Below are positions 25,995-33,919 of a DNA stretch of 64,000 bases, piece by piece. The stretch is from Flavobacterium piscis. Lineage in GTDB: Bacteria > Bacteroidota > Bacteroidia > Flavobacteriales > Flavobacteriaceae. Location of the stretch: positions 186,001 through 250,000 of the forward strand of contig NZ_LVEN01000027.1 of assembly GCF_001686925.1 (NCBI RefSeq), written 5' to 3'. A program made the position numbers and the translations under genes. The notes beneath the pieces are model-generated. The model worked only from the letters and a program-made list of their open reading frames with translations. It searched no databases and was not told where the DNA came from. Within the stretch, counting starts at the first letter, position 1, and the number at the start of each line of letters is the position of its first letter.

Positions 25995-28829
25995 ATGAAA
26001 ACTACTTCTGCCAAAAAAATACTATTGTATTTTATCTTTTTGATATCTATTGCCTCATTCGCTCAAAATAAATCAGATCGGGAATTAATTTTAATCGATA
26101 AAGACTGGCGTTTTTCGTTGGGCCATTTATATGATACAAAAAAAGATTTCGGTCATGCCGAAGGCTATTTTTCATACTTAACCAAAACAGGATTTGGAGA
26201 CGGACCGGCAGCCAAAGATTTTGATGACCGTGCCTGGCGAAAACTCGATCTGCCACACGATTGGGCTGTTGAACAGGAATTTAGCGAAAAAGGCAGTTTC
26301 AGCCACGGATTTAAAACCGCAGGAAAAGGTTTTCCTGAAAAGAGTATTGGCTGGTATCGAAAAAAAATCAATATTCCGCAAAGCGATCAGGGAAAAATTA
26401 TCTCGCTGAAATTTGATGGTGTTTTTAGAAATTCGAAAGTATTTTTTAACGGCTATTTCCTGGGAACAGAAGAAAGCGGTTATAATGGTTTTGAATATGA
26501 TGTGACGGCCTATGTAAATTATGGTGGCGAAAATACAATCGTTGTTCGCGCAGACGCTTCGATGGAAGAAGGCTGGTTTTACGAAGGCGCGGGAATTTAC
26601 AGACATGTTTATCTGCAAAAAACAAACCCAATTCATATTGCTCAAAACGGAACTTATGTAACATCTGACATTAAAGAAAATTTGGCAGAAGTTACTGCTA
26701 ATGTAACCATTGAAAACAAAGGGAATTATAAAGGTCCGATTGAAGTTGTTCAGACGATTTTTGATCGTGAAAGCAAACAAGTTGGATTTTCTTTTGAAGA
26801 TGTAAATGCGCCTGAATTTTATAAAACAGGTAATTATATTTTAAAATTGACTGTGAAAAATCCACTTTTATGGGATATTGAAAGTCCTAATTTATATCGT
26901 TTGATTACTCAAATTAGAAAAGACGGAAAATTAATAGACAGCTATGAAACGAGTTTCGGAATCAGAACAATCAAATTTGATCCTGAAAAAGGTTTTTTTC
27001 TTAACGGAAAAGCTATAAAACTAAAAGGTACCAATAATCATCAGGATCATGCCGGAATAGGAACTGCGTTGCCGGATGAATTGCAATATTACCGTATAAA
27101 AAAGCTGAAAGAAATGGGTTCGAATGCGTATCGATGTTCGCACCATCCGCCAACGCCCGAATTACTAAAAGCCTGTGATGAACTCGGAATGCTGGTAATT
27201 GATGAAACCCGTTTAATGGGAATTAATCATTATCATCTCAATGATTTAAAACGTTTAATCGAGCGCGATCGCAATCATCCCAGTATTATTTGCTGGTCGG
27301 TAGGAAATGAGGAATGGAATATTGAAGGCGGAATCGTGGGCGAACGCATTACGAATGTGATGCAGGAATTTGCAAAAAGTTTAGACGCTACAAGACCTGT
27401 AACTGTTGGAATCAGCAGTGGTTTTAAAAGTGGTATTTCGTCTGTAGTCGAGATTATGGGCTATAATTATATGGGCAACGGCGATATCGATGCCCATAGA
27501 AATGAGTTTAAAAATCAACCCGGAATGGGAACAGAGGAAGGTTCTACATTTGCGACCAGGGGAATTTATTTTACAGATGATGCCAAACATTACCAAAGTG
27601 CGTATGACAAGAAACCCCGTCCAACTTTTTATAGTATCGAAGAAGGCTGGAAGTTTTATGCGTCAAGACCTTATCTGGCGGGAATGTTTATCTGGACCGG
27701 TTTTGATTATCGCGGAGAACCAACGCCTTATGGATGGCCCTCGGTGACATCTTATTTTGGGATGATGGATGTTTGCGGTTTCCCAAAGGACAATGTATTT
27801 TATCTAAAATCATGGTGGGGAAATGTTCCTGTTCTGCATATCATGCCACATTGGAACTGGAGTGGAATGGAAGGCAAAGAAATCGACGTTTGGGTACATT
27901 CGAATTGTGATGAAGTAGAGCTTTACCTGAATAAAAAGAGCCTGGGAAAAAAGAAAATGGAACAATACGGCCATTTAGAATGGAAAGTAAACTATACACC
28001 CGGAACGCTGGAAGCCATTGGATATAAAAACGGCAAAAAGATTGTGACCGATATTCAAAAAACAACCGAAAATGCTGAAAACATTAAACTTTCTGTAGAT
28101 GCTGAAAATCCTTCAAATGCAAATGTTTCCGTAATAACGGTTGAAGTTTTGGATAAAAAAGGGTTGCATATTCCAACGGCAAACGATGAGATTACATTTG
28201 ATATTAAAGGCGGAAAAATTTTGGGCGTAGGAAATGGTGATCCAACATCATTAGAAAAAGATCAGTTTATTGATGATATTACTCTTGTTCCTATTACTAA
28301 TTTTGAAGAAAGAAAACAGGCATATGTTGATAATGCAAATCAATCTGCTTTGGATGAATCGAATGCATGGAAGGAAGCTTTTAAAGACAGAGATTATAAA
28401 AATCAGGCTTCGGCATATATTTACAGAGGAAAATTTGAGTTGAAAAATAATTTACAATCAAATAGTGTTGATTTCTTTTATAAAAAAATTGGCGTAAACG
28501 AATCGGTGTTTGTCAACGGAAATTTGGTTACTGCCAATACAGATGATCCTCAAAAATACCATCTTAACAAATCGGTTTTAAAAGAAGGAAGCAATATCAT
28601 AACAATCAGGGCTTCGCCTTTGCAAAAAGTAAAAGATTGGGATGTTATGAATACAGATCCAGGAATTATCAGAGTAATAACGCCATCAGAACCTTGGAAA
28701 CGTAAATTGTTTAACGGTTATGCTCAAATCATTGTTCAGAAAAATGAAAGCGGAAGCGAAGTTGTTTTATCGGCTTCCGCCAAAGGATTAAAGCCAACTG
28801 TTTTGAATATTAATCAAAAGAAAAACTAG
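25995..28829 (+). CDS. GH2 family glycosidase (beta-galactosidase-like), exported
   Basis: A 944-residue family 2 glycoside hydrolase with a signal peptide (1-23, ending SFAQ). A jelly-roll sugar-binding domain (~60-215, with LPHDW near 86) is followed by an immunoglobulin-like domain and the catalytic TIM barrel (~330-620). The acid/base is Glu439 in SVGNEEWN, and the nucleophile is probably Glu514 in MGTEEGST. A DUF4982-type domain and a C-terminal sandwich follow, common in Bacteroidota GH2 enzymes acting on beta-galactosides or host and plant glycans. Exact specificity cannot be read from the sequence. No SusCD genes are nearby. Confidence 0.9.
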   Translation: MKTTSAKKILLYFIFLISIASFAQNKSDRELILIDKDWRFSLGHLYDTKKDFGHAEGYFSYLTKTGFGDGPAAKDFDDRAWRKLDLPHDWAVEQEFSEKGSFSHGFKTAGKGFPEKSIGWYRKKINIPQSDQGKIISLKFDGVFRNSKVFFNGYFLGTEESGYNGFEYDVTAYVNYGGENTIVVRADASMEEGWFYEGAGIYRHVYLQKTNPIHIAQNGTYVTSDIKENLAEVTANVTIENKGNYKGPIEVVQTIFDRESKQVGFSFEDVNAPEFYKTGNYILKLTVKNPLLWDIESPNLYRLITQIRKDGKLIDSYETSFGIRTIKFDPEKGFFLNGKAIKLKGTNNHQDHAGIGTALPDELQYYRIKKLKEMGSNAYRCSHHPPTPELLKACDELGMLVIDETRLMGINHYHLNDLKRLIERDRNHPSIICWSVGNEEWNIEGGIVGERITNVMQEFAKSLDATRPVTVGISSGFKSGISSVVEIMGYNYMGNGDIDAHRNEFKNQPGMGTEEGSTFATRGIYFTDDAKHYQSAYDKKPRPTFYSIEEGWKFYASRPYLAGMFIWTGFDYRGEPTPYGWPSVTSYFGMMDVCGFPKDNVFYLKSWWGNVPVLHIMPHWNWSGMEGKEIDVWVHSNCDEVELYLNKKSLGKKKMEQYGHLEWKVNYTPGTLEAIGYKNGKKIVTDIQKTTENAENIKLSVDAENPSNANVSVITVEVLDKKGLHIPTANDEITFDIKGGKILGVGNGDPTSLEKDQFIDDITLVPITNFEERKQAYVDNANQSALDESNAWKEAFKDRDYKNQASAYIYRGKFELKNNLQSNSVDFFYKKIGVNESVFVNGNLVTANTDDPQKYHLNKSVLKEGSNIITIRASPLQKVKDWDVMNTDPGIIRVITPSEPWKRKLFNGYAQIIVQKNESGSEVVLSASAKGLKPTVLNINQKKN

Positions 28830-28960
28830 GAATATAATTTTATACGCAGAGACATAGATTGATAGTTAAAAAGGATAAAGAAATAAATTTGTTTCTATAA
28901 ATCTATGTTTCTGTGTGTTTAAAAAATCAAGCCTTTATTAAAGAAGATAAAAAAAATCAG

Positions 28961-29410
28961 TTACAATTCTTTCTTGACAATATTAGTTTTGAGAAGATTA
29001 GAAGTGGCCCTTGCAATTAATCTCGTTTGATCCTTATTCCAGATTTCGCATTGCGCATTTACGATTTGTTTTCCTTTTCTAATAATAGCCGTCTTTGCCA
29101 GAATCGTATCTCCAACAAAAGCAGGAGCAAAGTAATCTACAACAAGATTTATAGTCGTGTAAAAAGTTTCTTCATCAAGAGAAAACATTGTCGCGCCAAT
29201 GCAATCATCGGCAATAGCAGCCGTAACCCCACCGTGCAGGCTCTTTACCGGATTCGACATTTCCTCACGGACTAAATATTTAAAAGTAACCGTGCCTTCT
29301 TCGGCAACGACTACTATAGGTTTCATCCAAAGCATAAAAGGCGATGGAGATGCTATAAATTCTCTGTCAATATGATTTTGCAATACTTGTAATCTCGTTA
29401 GTTTTTCCAT
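28961..29410 (-). CDS. PaaI-type hotdog acyl-CoA thioesterase
   Basis: A 149-residue hotdog-fold protein of the PaaI/4HBT class, which hydrolyses acyl- or phenylacetyl-CoA thioesters. The family motif SLHGGVTAAIADD is at ~78-90, and the long-strand region LVVDYFAPAFVGD follows. It lies downstream of a TetR regulator on the same strand, 73 bases away. A palindrome nearly identical to the one in the TetR promoter lies just before its start (29432-29445), so it is probably a direct target. The pairing suggests a response to an acyl-CoA or fatty acid. Confidence 0.87.
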   Translation of the reverse strand: MEKLTRLQVLQNHIDREFIASPSPFMLWMKPIVVVAEEGTVTFKYLVREEMSNPVKSLHGGVTAAIADDCIGATMFSLDEETFYTTINLVVDYFAPAFVGDTILAKTAIIRKGKQIVNAQCEIWNKDQTRLIARATSNLLKTNIVKKEL

Positions 29411-29431
29411 TAAGTTTATATTTATATTTTA

Positions 29432-29445
29432 ATACTGATCGGTAT
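29432..29445 (-). promoter_or_regulatory. candidate TetR operator before the thioesterase gene
   Basis: ATACTGATCGGTAT is a 14-base palindrome with one mismatch. It differs from the palindrome in the regulator's own promoter (30099-30112) at two positions only. It is 22 bases from the thioesterase start. Confidence 0.75.
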
Positions 29446-29483
29446 ATTTTTATTCAAAAAAAAGCAATTTTTACTGATTATTT

Positions 29484-30074
29484 TTATTCTAAGTCGTCGA
29501 TGATTTTAGTTAATGAAAGCATGATGTTAGATAAGTTCGAAGAATTTCCGGTGATTTTAGCAATCATTACAGCACCTTCGATAATAGCGATTATGGTTAA
29601 TGCTGTTTTCTCAGAATCAATATTTTTGGCTTTAAATTCTCCTGCTACAATTCCTTGTTCGATAAAGTTGACGAGTTTATCTTTCCAGGCAAGAATGGTA
29701 TTTTCGACTTTTTTTCGCAAAACAGGATGTGTGTCGTCAGCTTCTGTAGCGGTATTAATAATAGGGCAGCCGCCTTTTGTAACCAGTAAGTCGTAATGAT
29801 CAGAATATAATCTTGGGTATACCAATAGTTTGTCTTTATAAGAAGTTTGCTTTTCTATTTCGCTGGCAAAAATATCCTGAAGCTCTTTTACATTAAATTT
29901 AAAAGCAGCAATTGCCACTTCATCTTTATTTTCGAAATTGCCATAAATGCTTCCTTTTGTAAGTCCGGTTGCTGCAGTAATATCACTCATAGAAGTGCCG
30001 CTGTATCCTTTCATATTAAAAAGAGGAGCCGTTTTCTCGATAATAAAATTCTTTGTTCTTTCAGCTTTACTCAT
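29484..30074 (-). CDS. TetR/AcrR-family repressor
   Basis: A 196-residue regulator. The N-terminal TetR domain reads FIIEKTAPLFNMKGYSGTSM followed by the recognition helix ITAATGLTKGSIYGNFENKDE. The C-terminal helical ligand domain (~70-196) has a Cys in GGCPIINTATEAD, common in the TetR_C regions of electrophile- or fatty-acid-responsive members. ATG 30074 is chosen over an in-frame ATG six codons upstream because homologues start MSKAERT-like and the promoter lies just behind it. It probably represses itself and the downstream thioesterase. Confidence 0.9.
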   Translation of the reverse strand: MSKAERTKNFIIEKTAPLFNMKGYSGTSMSDITAATGLTKGSIYGNFENKDEVAIAAFKFNVKELQDIFASEIEKQTSYKDKLLVYPRLYSDHYDLLVTKGGCPIINTATEADDTHPVLRKKVENTILAWKDKLVNFIEQGIVAGEFKAKNIDSEKTALTIIAIIEGAVMIAKITGNSSNLSNIMLSLTKIIDDLE

Positions 30075-30091
30075 AATTGGTAATTTAAACA

Positions 30092-30122
30092 CAAATATAT
30101 ACCGATTGGTATAATTTTACAA
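30092..30122 (-). promoter_or_regulatory. promoter and operator of the tetR gene
   Basis: On the minus strand TTG (30122-30120) is followed after 20 bases by TATATTTG (30099-30092), a canonical promoter. Within the spacer is the palindrome ATACCGATTGGTAT (30099-30112), overlapping the -7 element by one base. Repressor binding there would block polymerase, which implies autoregulation. Confidence 0.8.
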
Positions 30123-30190
30123 TTTTTTGGGGAGTTATTTTGTTTGAGGTTTTCTCTGTATTGTATTGAAAATTAAAGCAGATTATTTTT

Positions 30191-30362
30191 ACCACAGAGT
30201 TACACAGAGTTACACAAAGTTTTTCACAAAGATTCACAGAGAATGAAAATAAAAAGAATAATCACAGATTAAAAAGATGTCGAAAATCTGTGCTGATCTT
30301 TTTAATCTGTGGTTAAAAAACTTTGCGAAACTTTGTGAAAAACTTTGTGTAACTCTGTGGTT
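30191..30362. repeat. two concentric inverted repeats
   Basis: The outer arms start ACCACAGAGTT (30191) and end AACTCTGTGGT (30361). They include a perfect 22-base pairing of 30210-30231 with 30331-30352. An independent inner pair, ATCACAGATTAAAAAGAT (30261-30278) with ATCTTTTTAATCTGTGGT (30296-30313), sits inside. Here the words recur with a 10-base period. The element lies between divergent regulators, upstream of both promoters. Confidence 0.9.
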
Positions 30363-30431
30363 AACTTTTTATTCTCATTTCAAACCTAAAACAAAATAAA
30401 ACCTGAAACTATTTTTTTTATTTGATTTTCA

Positions 30432-30439
30432 TAACTTTG
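30432..30439 (+). promoter_or_regulatory. -7 element four bases from the start codon
   Basis: TAACTTTG matches TAnnTTTG and is followed by only CAAA before the ATG at 30444. The geometry is the same as for the arsR gene and predicts a leaderless transcript. No -33 TTG is at the usual distance; a T-run occupies that place. Confidence 0.55.
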
Positions 30440-30443
30440 CAAA

Positions 30444-31313
30444 ATGAATAATCAGACAGAAACTCAGAATTGCGATTTTACTTCAGATTTAAAGCTGAAA
30501 GGTTTTAAAGTATATCAGATAAATGGAGATCAAAGTAAAATTCCGGTTTACAGCCGCAGGGATTTTTATAAGATTTGCATTAATACCAGTAAAAGTGTTA
30601 TACAATATGCTGACCGCGGAATAGAAACCGACGGAACGATTCTGTTTTTCGGTAATCCGATTATTCCCTATTCCTGGGAAACTATTTCTGAAGGATACGA
30701 AGGTTATGCCTGTGTTTTTACAGAAGAATTTCTAAAAGCAAAAGACCGATCAGAAACACTTCATGAATCGCCTTTGTTTAAAATAGGAGGCACGCCCATT
30801 TTTTCTTTAAATACTGAACAAAAGCTGTTTATAGATTCATTGTTTGAGAAAATGATTCAGGAATATGAAACCGATTATGTTTTTAAAGATGATTTGATGC
30901 GCAGCTATGTCAACCTGATTATTCATGAATCGATGAAAATGCAGCCTACAGAAAATTTCTTTAAACATAAAAATGCCTCTTCGAGAATTACCTCATTATT
31001 TTTAGAATTACTGGAAAGACAATTTCCTATAGAAACAAAAAATGAACCCCTGGCGTTAAAAACGCCTCAGGATTATGCACAAAGTCTGGCTGTACACGTA
31101 AATCATTTGAACCGTTCTGTAAAAGAAATTACCGGAAAGCCAACAACAGCACATATTACCGAGAGAATCATTGGCGAAGCCAAAGCATTGCTGCAACACA
31201 CAGATTGGAGCATATCGGATATTGGCTATTCGCTTGGATTTGAATATCCGAGTTATTTTAATAATTATTTCAAAAGACTTACGGGAACGATACCAAAATC
31301 GTTAAGATCGTAA
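30444..31313 (+). CDS. AraC-family transcriptional regulator
   Basis: A 289-residue regulator. Residues ~20-165 form a cupin-like sensing domain (KICINTSKSVIQYADRGIE, LFFGNPIIPYSWE). The C-terminal AraC double helix-turn-helix is complete: the first helices lie around LAVHVNHLNRSVKEITG and the second reads WSISDIGYSLGFEYPSYFNNYFK. Such proteins usually activate. The genes downstream (cupins, alcohol dehydrogenase) are on the same strand but start 187 bases further on and are only possible targets. Confidence 0.9.
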   Translation: MNNQTETQNCDFTSDLKLKGFKVYQINGDQSKIPVYSRRDFYKICINTSKSVIQYADRGIETDGTILFFGNPIIPYSWETISEGYEGYACVFTEEFLKAKDRSETLHESPLFKIGGTPIFSLNTEQKLFIDSLFEKMIQEYETDYVFKDDLMRSYVNLIIHESMKMQPTENFFKHKNASSRITSLFLELLERQFPIETKNEPLALKTPQDYAQSLAVHVNHLNRSVKEITGKPTTAHITERIIGEAKALLQHTDWSISDIGYSLGFEYPSYFNNYFKRLTGTIPKSLRS

Positions 31314-31374
31314 ATTGTTTCATATTCTTAATTTTTTGTTTGAATATTGTTATTTCTGATTATCGTTGCTAAAG

Positions 31375-31382
31375 TAATTTTG
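31375..31382 (+). promoter_or_regulatory. candidate -7 promoter element (TAATTTTG)
   Basis: TAnnTTTG match 118 bases before the first cupin gene. A TTG at 31347-31349 is 25 bases away, longer than usual. Weak support. Confidence 0.3.
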
Positions 31383-31500
31383 CCCTGAAATAATTAGTAT
31401 TAACCTCTATCGGTTTTTCGCTGACTAAATATAACTTCTACAAAGCGCATTCTAGCTTTATGATTTAGTTTCCAGCACTGATATACAAAACAAAATAATT

Positions 31501-31917
31501 ATGAAAGAACCAGAAAATCAATTAAATGAAACTATTTTTCCTAAAGGAGATCTAGCTTCAGCGGATTATTTTACAGGAAAAGCATGGGTGAAAATGTTGG
31601 TTCCAAATGATCCGGTTTTAAATACTGCAGTGGGTAATGTAGTTTTCGAAGCAGGTGCAAGAAACAATTGGCATACACATCCAGGCGGGCAAATTCTAAT
31701 TGTAACACAAGGAACAGGATATTATCAGGAAGAAGGAAAACCAATTCAGTTGCTTCAGGCAGGTGATGTTGTAAATATTCCGCCCGACCTAAAGCATTGG
31801 CACGGAGCTTCTCCGGATAGTGAATTTACCCACATTGCAATTAGTACCAATACCGAAAAAGGTATTGTAGACTGGCTTGAACCAGTAACTGACGAACAAT
31901 ACAATAGCTTTAAATAA
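31501..31917 (+). CDS. cupin-domain protein with intact metal site
   Basis: A 138-residue single-domain cupin. Motif 1 reads NNWHTHPGGQILIVTQG with both histidines, and YYQEEG supplies the Glu region. Motif 2 is DVVNIPPDLKHWHGA with the third histidine, so a divalent metal can be held. Similar proteins are found beside carboxymuconolactone decarboxylases and alcohol dehydrogenases and are annotated only as cupins. A paralogue follows at 32011. The reaction, if any, is unknown. Confidence 0.85.
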   Translation: MKEPENQLNETIFPKGDLASADYFTGKAWVKMLVPNDPVLNTAVGNVVFEAGARNNWHTHPGGQILIVTQGTGYYQEEGKPIQLLQAGDVVNIPPDLKHWHGASPDSEFTHIAISTNTEKGIVDWLEPVTDEQYNSFK

Positions 31918-31941
31918 CTAAAGTAAAAGTGTTGTTTGGAG

Positions 31942-31976
31942 AGATCTAACCATTAATTAACGGTTTTGTTAGATCT
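31942..31976. other. hairpin between the two cupin genes
   Basis: AGATCTAAC (31942-31950) pairs with GTTAGATCT (31968-31976) around a 17-base loop, followed by TATTT. It could be a weak terminator that lowers read-through from the first to the second cupin gene. Confidence 0.5.
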
Positions 31977-32010
31977 TATTTAAATAAAATCAATCTCAAA
32001 AAATCTATTT

Positions 32011-32415
32011 ATGTCAACACTTTATACTTCTGCTATTGAAGAGGGAAAAATCCCTAATACTTTCATGACTGGTAATGTTTCTTATAAAAAACAAACCAGC
32101 AATATTCATCCGGACAATACCATGATTAAAGAAATTTCCTTTGAGCCCGGTTCGAGATGCAAATGGCATATTAATGCAAGCTTACAATTATTTATCGCAA
32201 CAGACGGAATTGGTTATTTTCAGGAAAAAGGTACTGCCATTCGTTTGCTTCATAAAGATGAGGTAGTTACCATTTTACCTGGCGTAGAACATTGGTATGG
32301 CGCAACACCTTTTAGCAAATTTTCGCACATTAGCATTATTACAGAAATAGATAAAGGAAAAGGAATTTGGTTAGAAAGTGTAACCGATGAAGAGTATTTT
32401 GCTTTTGGAAAATAG
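32011..32415 (+). CDS. cupin-domain protein with degenerate metal site
   Basis: A 134-residue paralogue of the preceding protein, ending SVTDEEYFAF where the first ends PVTDEQYNSF. The motif 1 equivalent reads CKWHINASLQLFIATDG: the second histidine is Asn and the Gly-Gly turn is lost. Motif 2 keeps EHWYG. Loss of a ligand makes normal metal catalysis doubtful, so it may bind a ligand or have diverged in function. The two copies are 93 bases apart on one strand. Confidence 0.8.
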   Translation: MSTLYTSAIEEGKIPNTFMTGNVSYKKQTSNIHPDNTMIKEISFEPGSRCKWHINASLQLFIATDGIGYFQEKGTAIRLLHKDEVVTILPGVEHWYGATPFSKFSHISIITEIDKGKGIWLESVTDEEYFAFGK

Positions 32416-32416
32416 T

Positions 32417-32580
32417 CTAAGTTTCTGAGTTGCTAAGATTCTGAGTTACTAAGTAAAAAACGGAGAATCTTAAAAACATATTTAAAAAGAAAATTTTGCA
32501 ACTCTGCGACTTTGAGCGAAAAAATATTTTTTTTCACGCAACATAAAGAAAAAAAACTTTGTGTCGTAGCGCCTTCGTGG
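32417..32580. repeat. octamer arrays
   Basis: Five consecutive 8-base units of the form CTnAGnnn (32417-32456, starting CTAAGTTT, CTGAGTTG) form the first array. A second array is of the CTnnGnGn type (32557-32580, starting CTTTGTGT and ending CTTCGTGG). No full inverted partner is present. Confidence 0.85.
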
Positions 32581-32617
32581 CATTTTTTAAACCTGAAACT
32601 TAAAAAAAATACTTTTA

Positions 32618-33670
32618 ATGGAAACAAAAAACATAAAAGCCTTTGGAACAGAAGCTGCCGAAGCACCTTTACATACATTAGACATTCAGCGTAGAGCGGT
32701 ATTATCGCATGACGTAGAAATTGAAATTTTATATTGCGGCATCTGCCATTCCGATTTACACTCGGCGAGAAACGAATGGCACGGAACTATTTACCCAATA
32801 GTTCCCGGACATGAAATTGTGGGTCGCATAACAAAAGTCGGCGACCACGTAAAAGGTTTTAAAGTGGGCGATTTAGCCGGAGTAGGCTGTATGGTCGATT
32901 CTTGCAGAGAATGTGAGCATTGTAAAGACGGATTAGAGCAATTTTGCGATCCTGGAAACACATTAACGTTCAATTCTCCTGACGTTCATTTAGGCGGCCA
33001 AACTTTTGGAGGGTATTCTCAAAGTATCGTAGTCGATGAAAATTATGTATTGCATATTTCAGACAAACTAGATCTTGCAGGAGTTGCTCCTTTATTATGT
33101 GCCGGAATTACAACTTATTCTCCGCTTAAACACTGGAAAGTGGGTCCCGGACAAAAAGTGGGTATCGTTGGTATTGGCGGTTTAGGACATATGGGAATCA
33201 AATTAGCAAAAGCAATGGGCGCTCATGTCGTTGTTTTTACTACCTCATTGTCTAAGACCGAAGATGCAAAACGTTTGGGTGCCGATGAAGTTGTATTGTC
33301 TACAGATCCGGAACAAATGGCGAAGTATGCCAAATCGCTTAACTTTATTTTAGACTGTGTATCGGCGGAACATAATATAGATTCTTATTTGAATTTACTT
33401 AAAGTAGATGGAACTCTTACATTAGTTGGCGCTCCTATGGAACCGCTTCCGGTAACGTCATTTAGTCTTTTATTAGGCAGAAGAAGTTTTGCAGGTTCTA
33501 ATATTGGCGGAATTGCCGAAACTCAGGAAATGCTTGACTTCTGCGCAGAACATAACATTACGGCAGACATCGAAATTATTGGTGTTAATGAAGTAAACGA
33601 TGCTTACGAAAGATTATTAAAAGGAGATATTAAGTACCGTTTTGTAATTGATATGGCTTCGCTTAAGTAA
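32618..33670 (+). CDS. zinc-dependent NADP alcohol dehydrogenase (YahK/CAD-like)
   Basis: A 350-residue medium-chain dehydrogenase. The catalytic zinc site has Cys40 in YCGICHSDLHS and a His in PGHEIVG. The structural zinc site is the four-Cys loop CRECEHCKDGLEQFC (~93-107). The cofactor motif is GIGGLGHMGIKLAKAMGA. The sequence is of the YahK/cinnamyl-alcohol class, which reduce a wide range of aldehydes with NADPH. An upstream GTG-led extension is ignored because ATG 32618 gives the family's usual N-terminus. A row of four octamers begins at the stop codon. Confidence 0.92.
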   Translation: METKNIKAFGTEAAEAPLHTLDIQRRAVLSHDVEIEILYCGICHSDLHSARNEWHGTIYPIVPGHEIVGRITKVGDHVKGFKVGDLAGVGCMVDSCRECEHCKDGLEQFCDPGNTLTFNSPDVHLGGQTFGGYSQSIVVDENYVLHISDKLDLAGVAPLLCAGITTYSPLKHWKVGPGQKVGIVGIGGLGHMGIKLAKAMGAHVVVFTTSLSKTEDAKRLGADEVVLSTDPEQMAKYAKSLNFILDCVSAEHNIDSYLNLLKVDGTLTLVGAPMEPLPVTSFSLLLGRRSFAGSNIGGIAETQEMLDFCAEHNITADIEIIGVNEVNDAYERLLKGDIKYRFVIDMASLK

Positions 33671-33702
33671 CTAAGGGACTAAGGTTCTGAGATTCTAAGT
33701 TT
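33671..33702. repeat. four CTnAGnnn octamers
   Basis: Four exact 8-base units (CTAAGGGA, CTAAGGTT and two more) begin one base after the stop of the alcohol dehydrogenase gene. Words of the AATCTCGCAAAGGCGC type follow at 33762-33778. Confidence 0.88.
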
Positions 33703-33818
33703 AAACTTTTTGCCTTTGCTTTTGCTAGCTCAATTTCATTAAGTTAAGCTTAAAAAAAAAGAATCTCGCAAAGGCGCTAGGAAGCAAAGTTTAAATACAT
33801 TGTTTATAATAAATGCTT

Positions 33819-33854
33819 AAAAAGGTCTGACTTTATAATGTCAGACCTTTTTTT
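33819..33854 (+). terminator. intrinsic terminator of the alcohol dehydrogenase gene
   Basis: A perfect 13-bp stem (AAAAAGGTCTGAC with GTCAGACCTTTTT), an 8-base loop and a T-run, 149 bases after the stop. Confidence 0.9.
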
Positions 33855-33885
33855 ATTCTTTTAAAACTTATATCATTTAATTATT

Positions 33886-33893
33886 TAATTTTG
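33886..33893 (+). promoter_or_regulatory. candidate -7 promoter element (TAATTTTG)
   Basis: TAnnTTTG match 26 bases before the TTG start at 33920, the same geometry as the DUF6377 gene. No -33 TTG is seen. Confidence 0.45.
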
Positions 33894-33919
33894 AAACTGA
33901 ACAACTAAATCTCTTTCTT

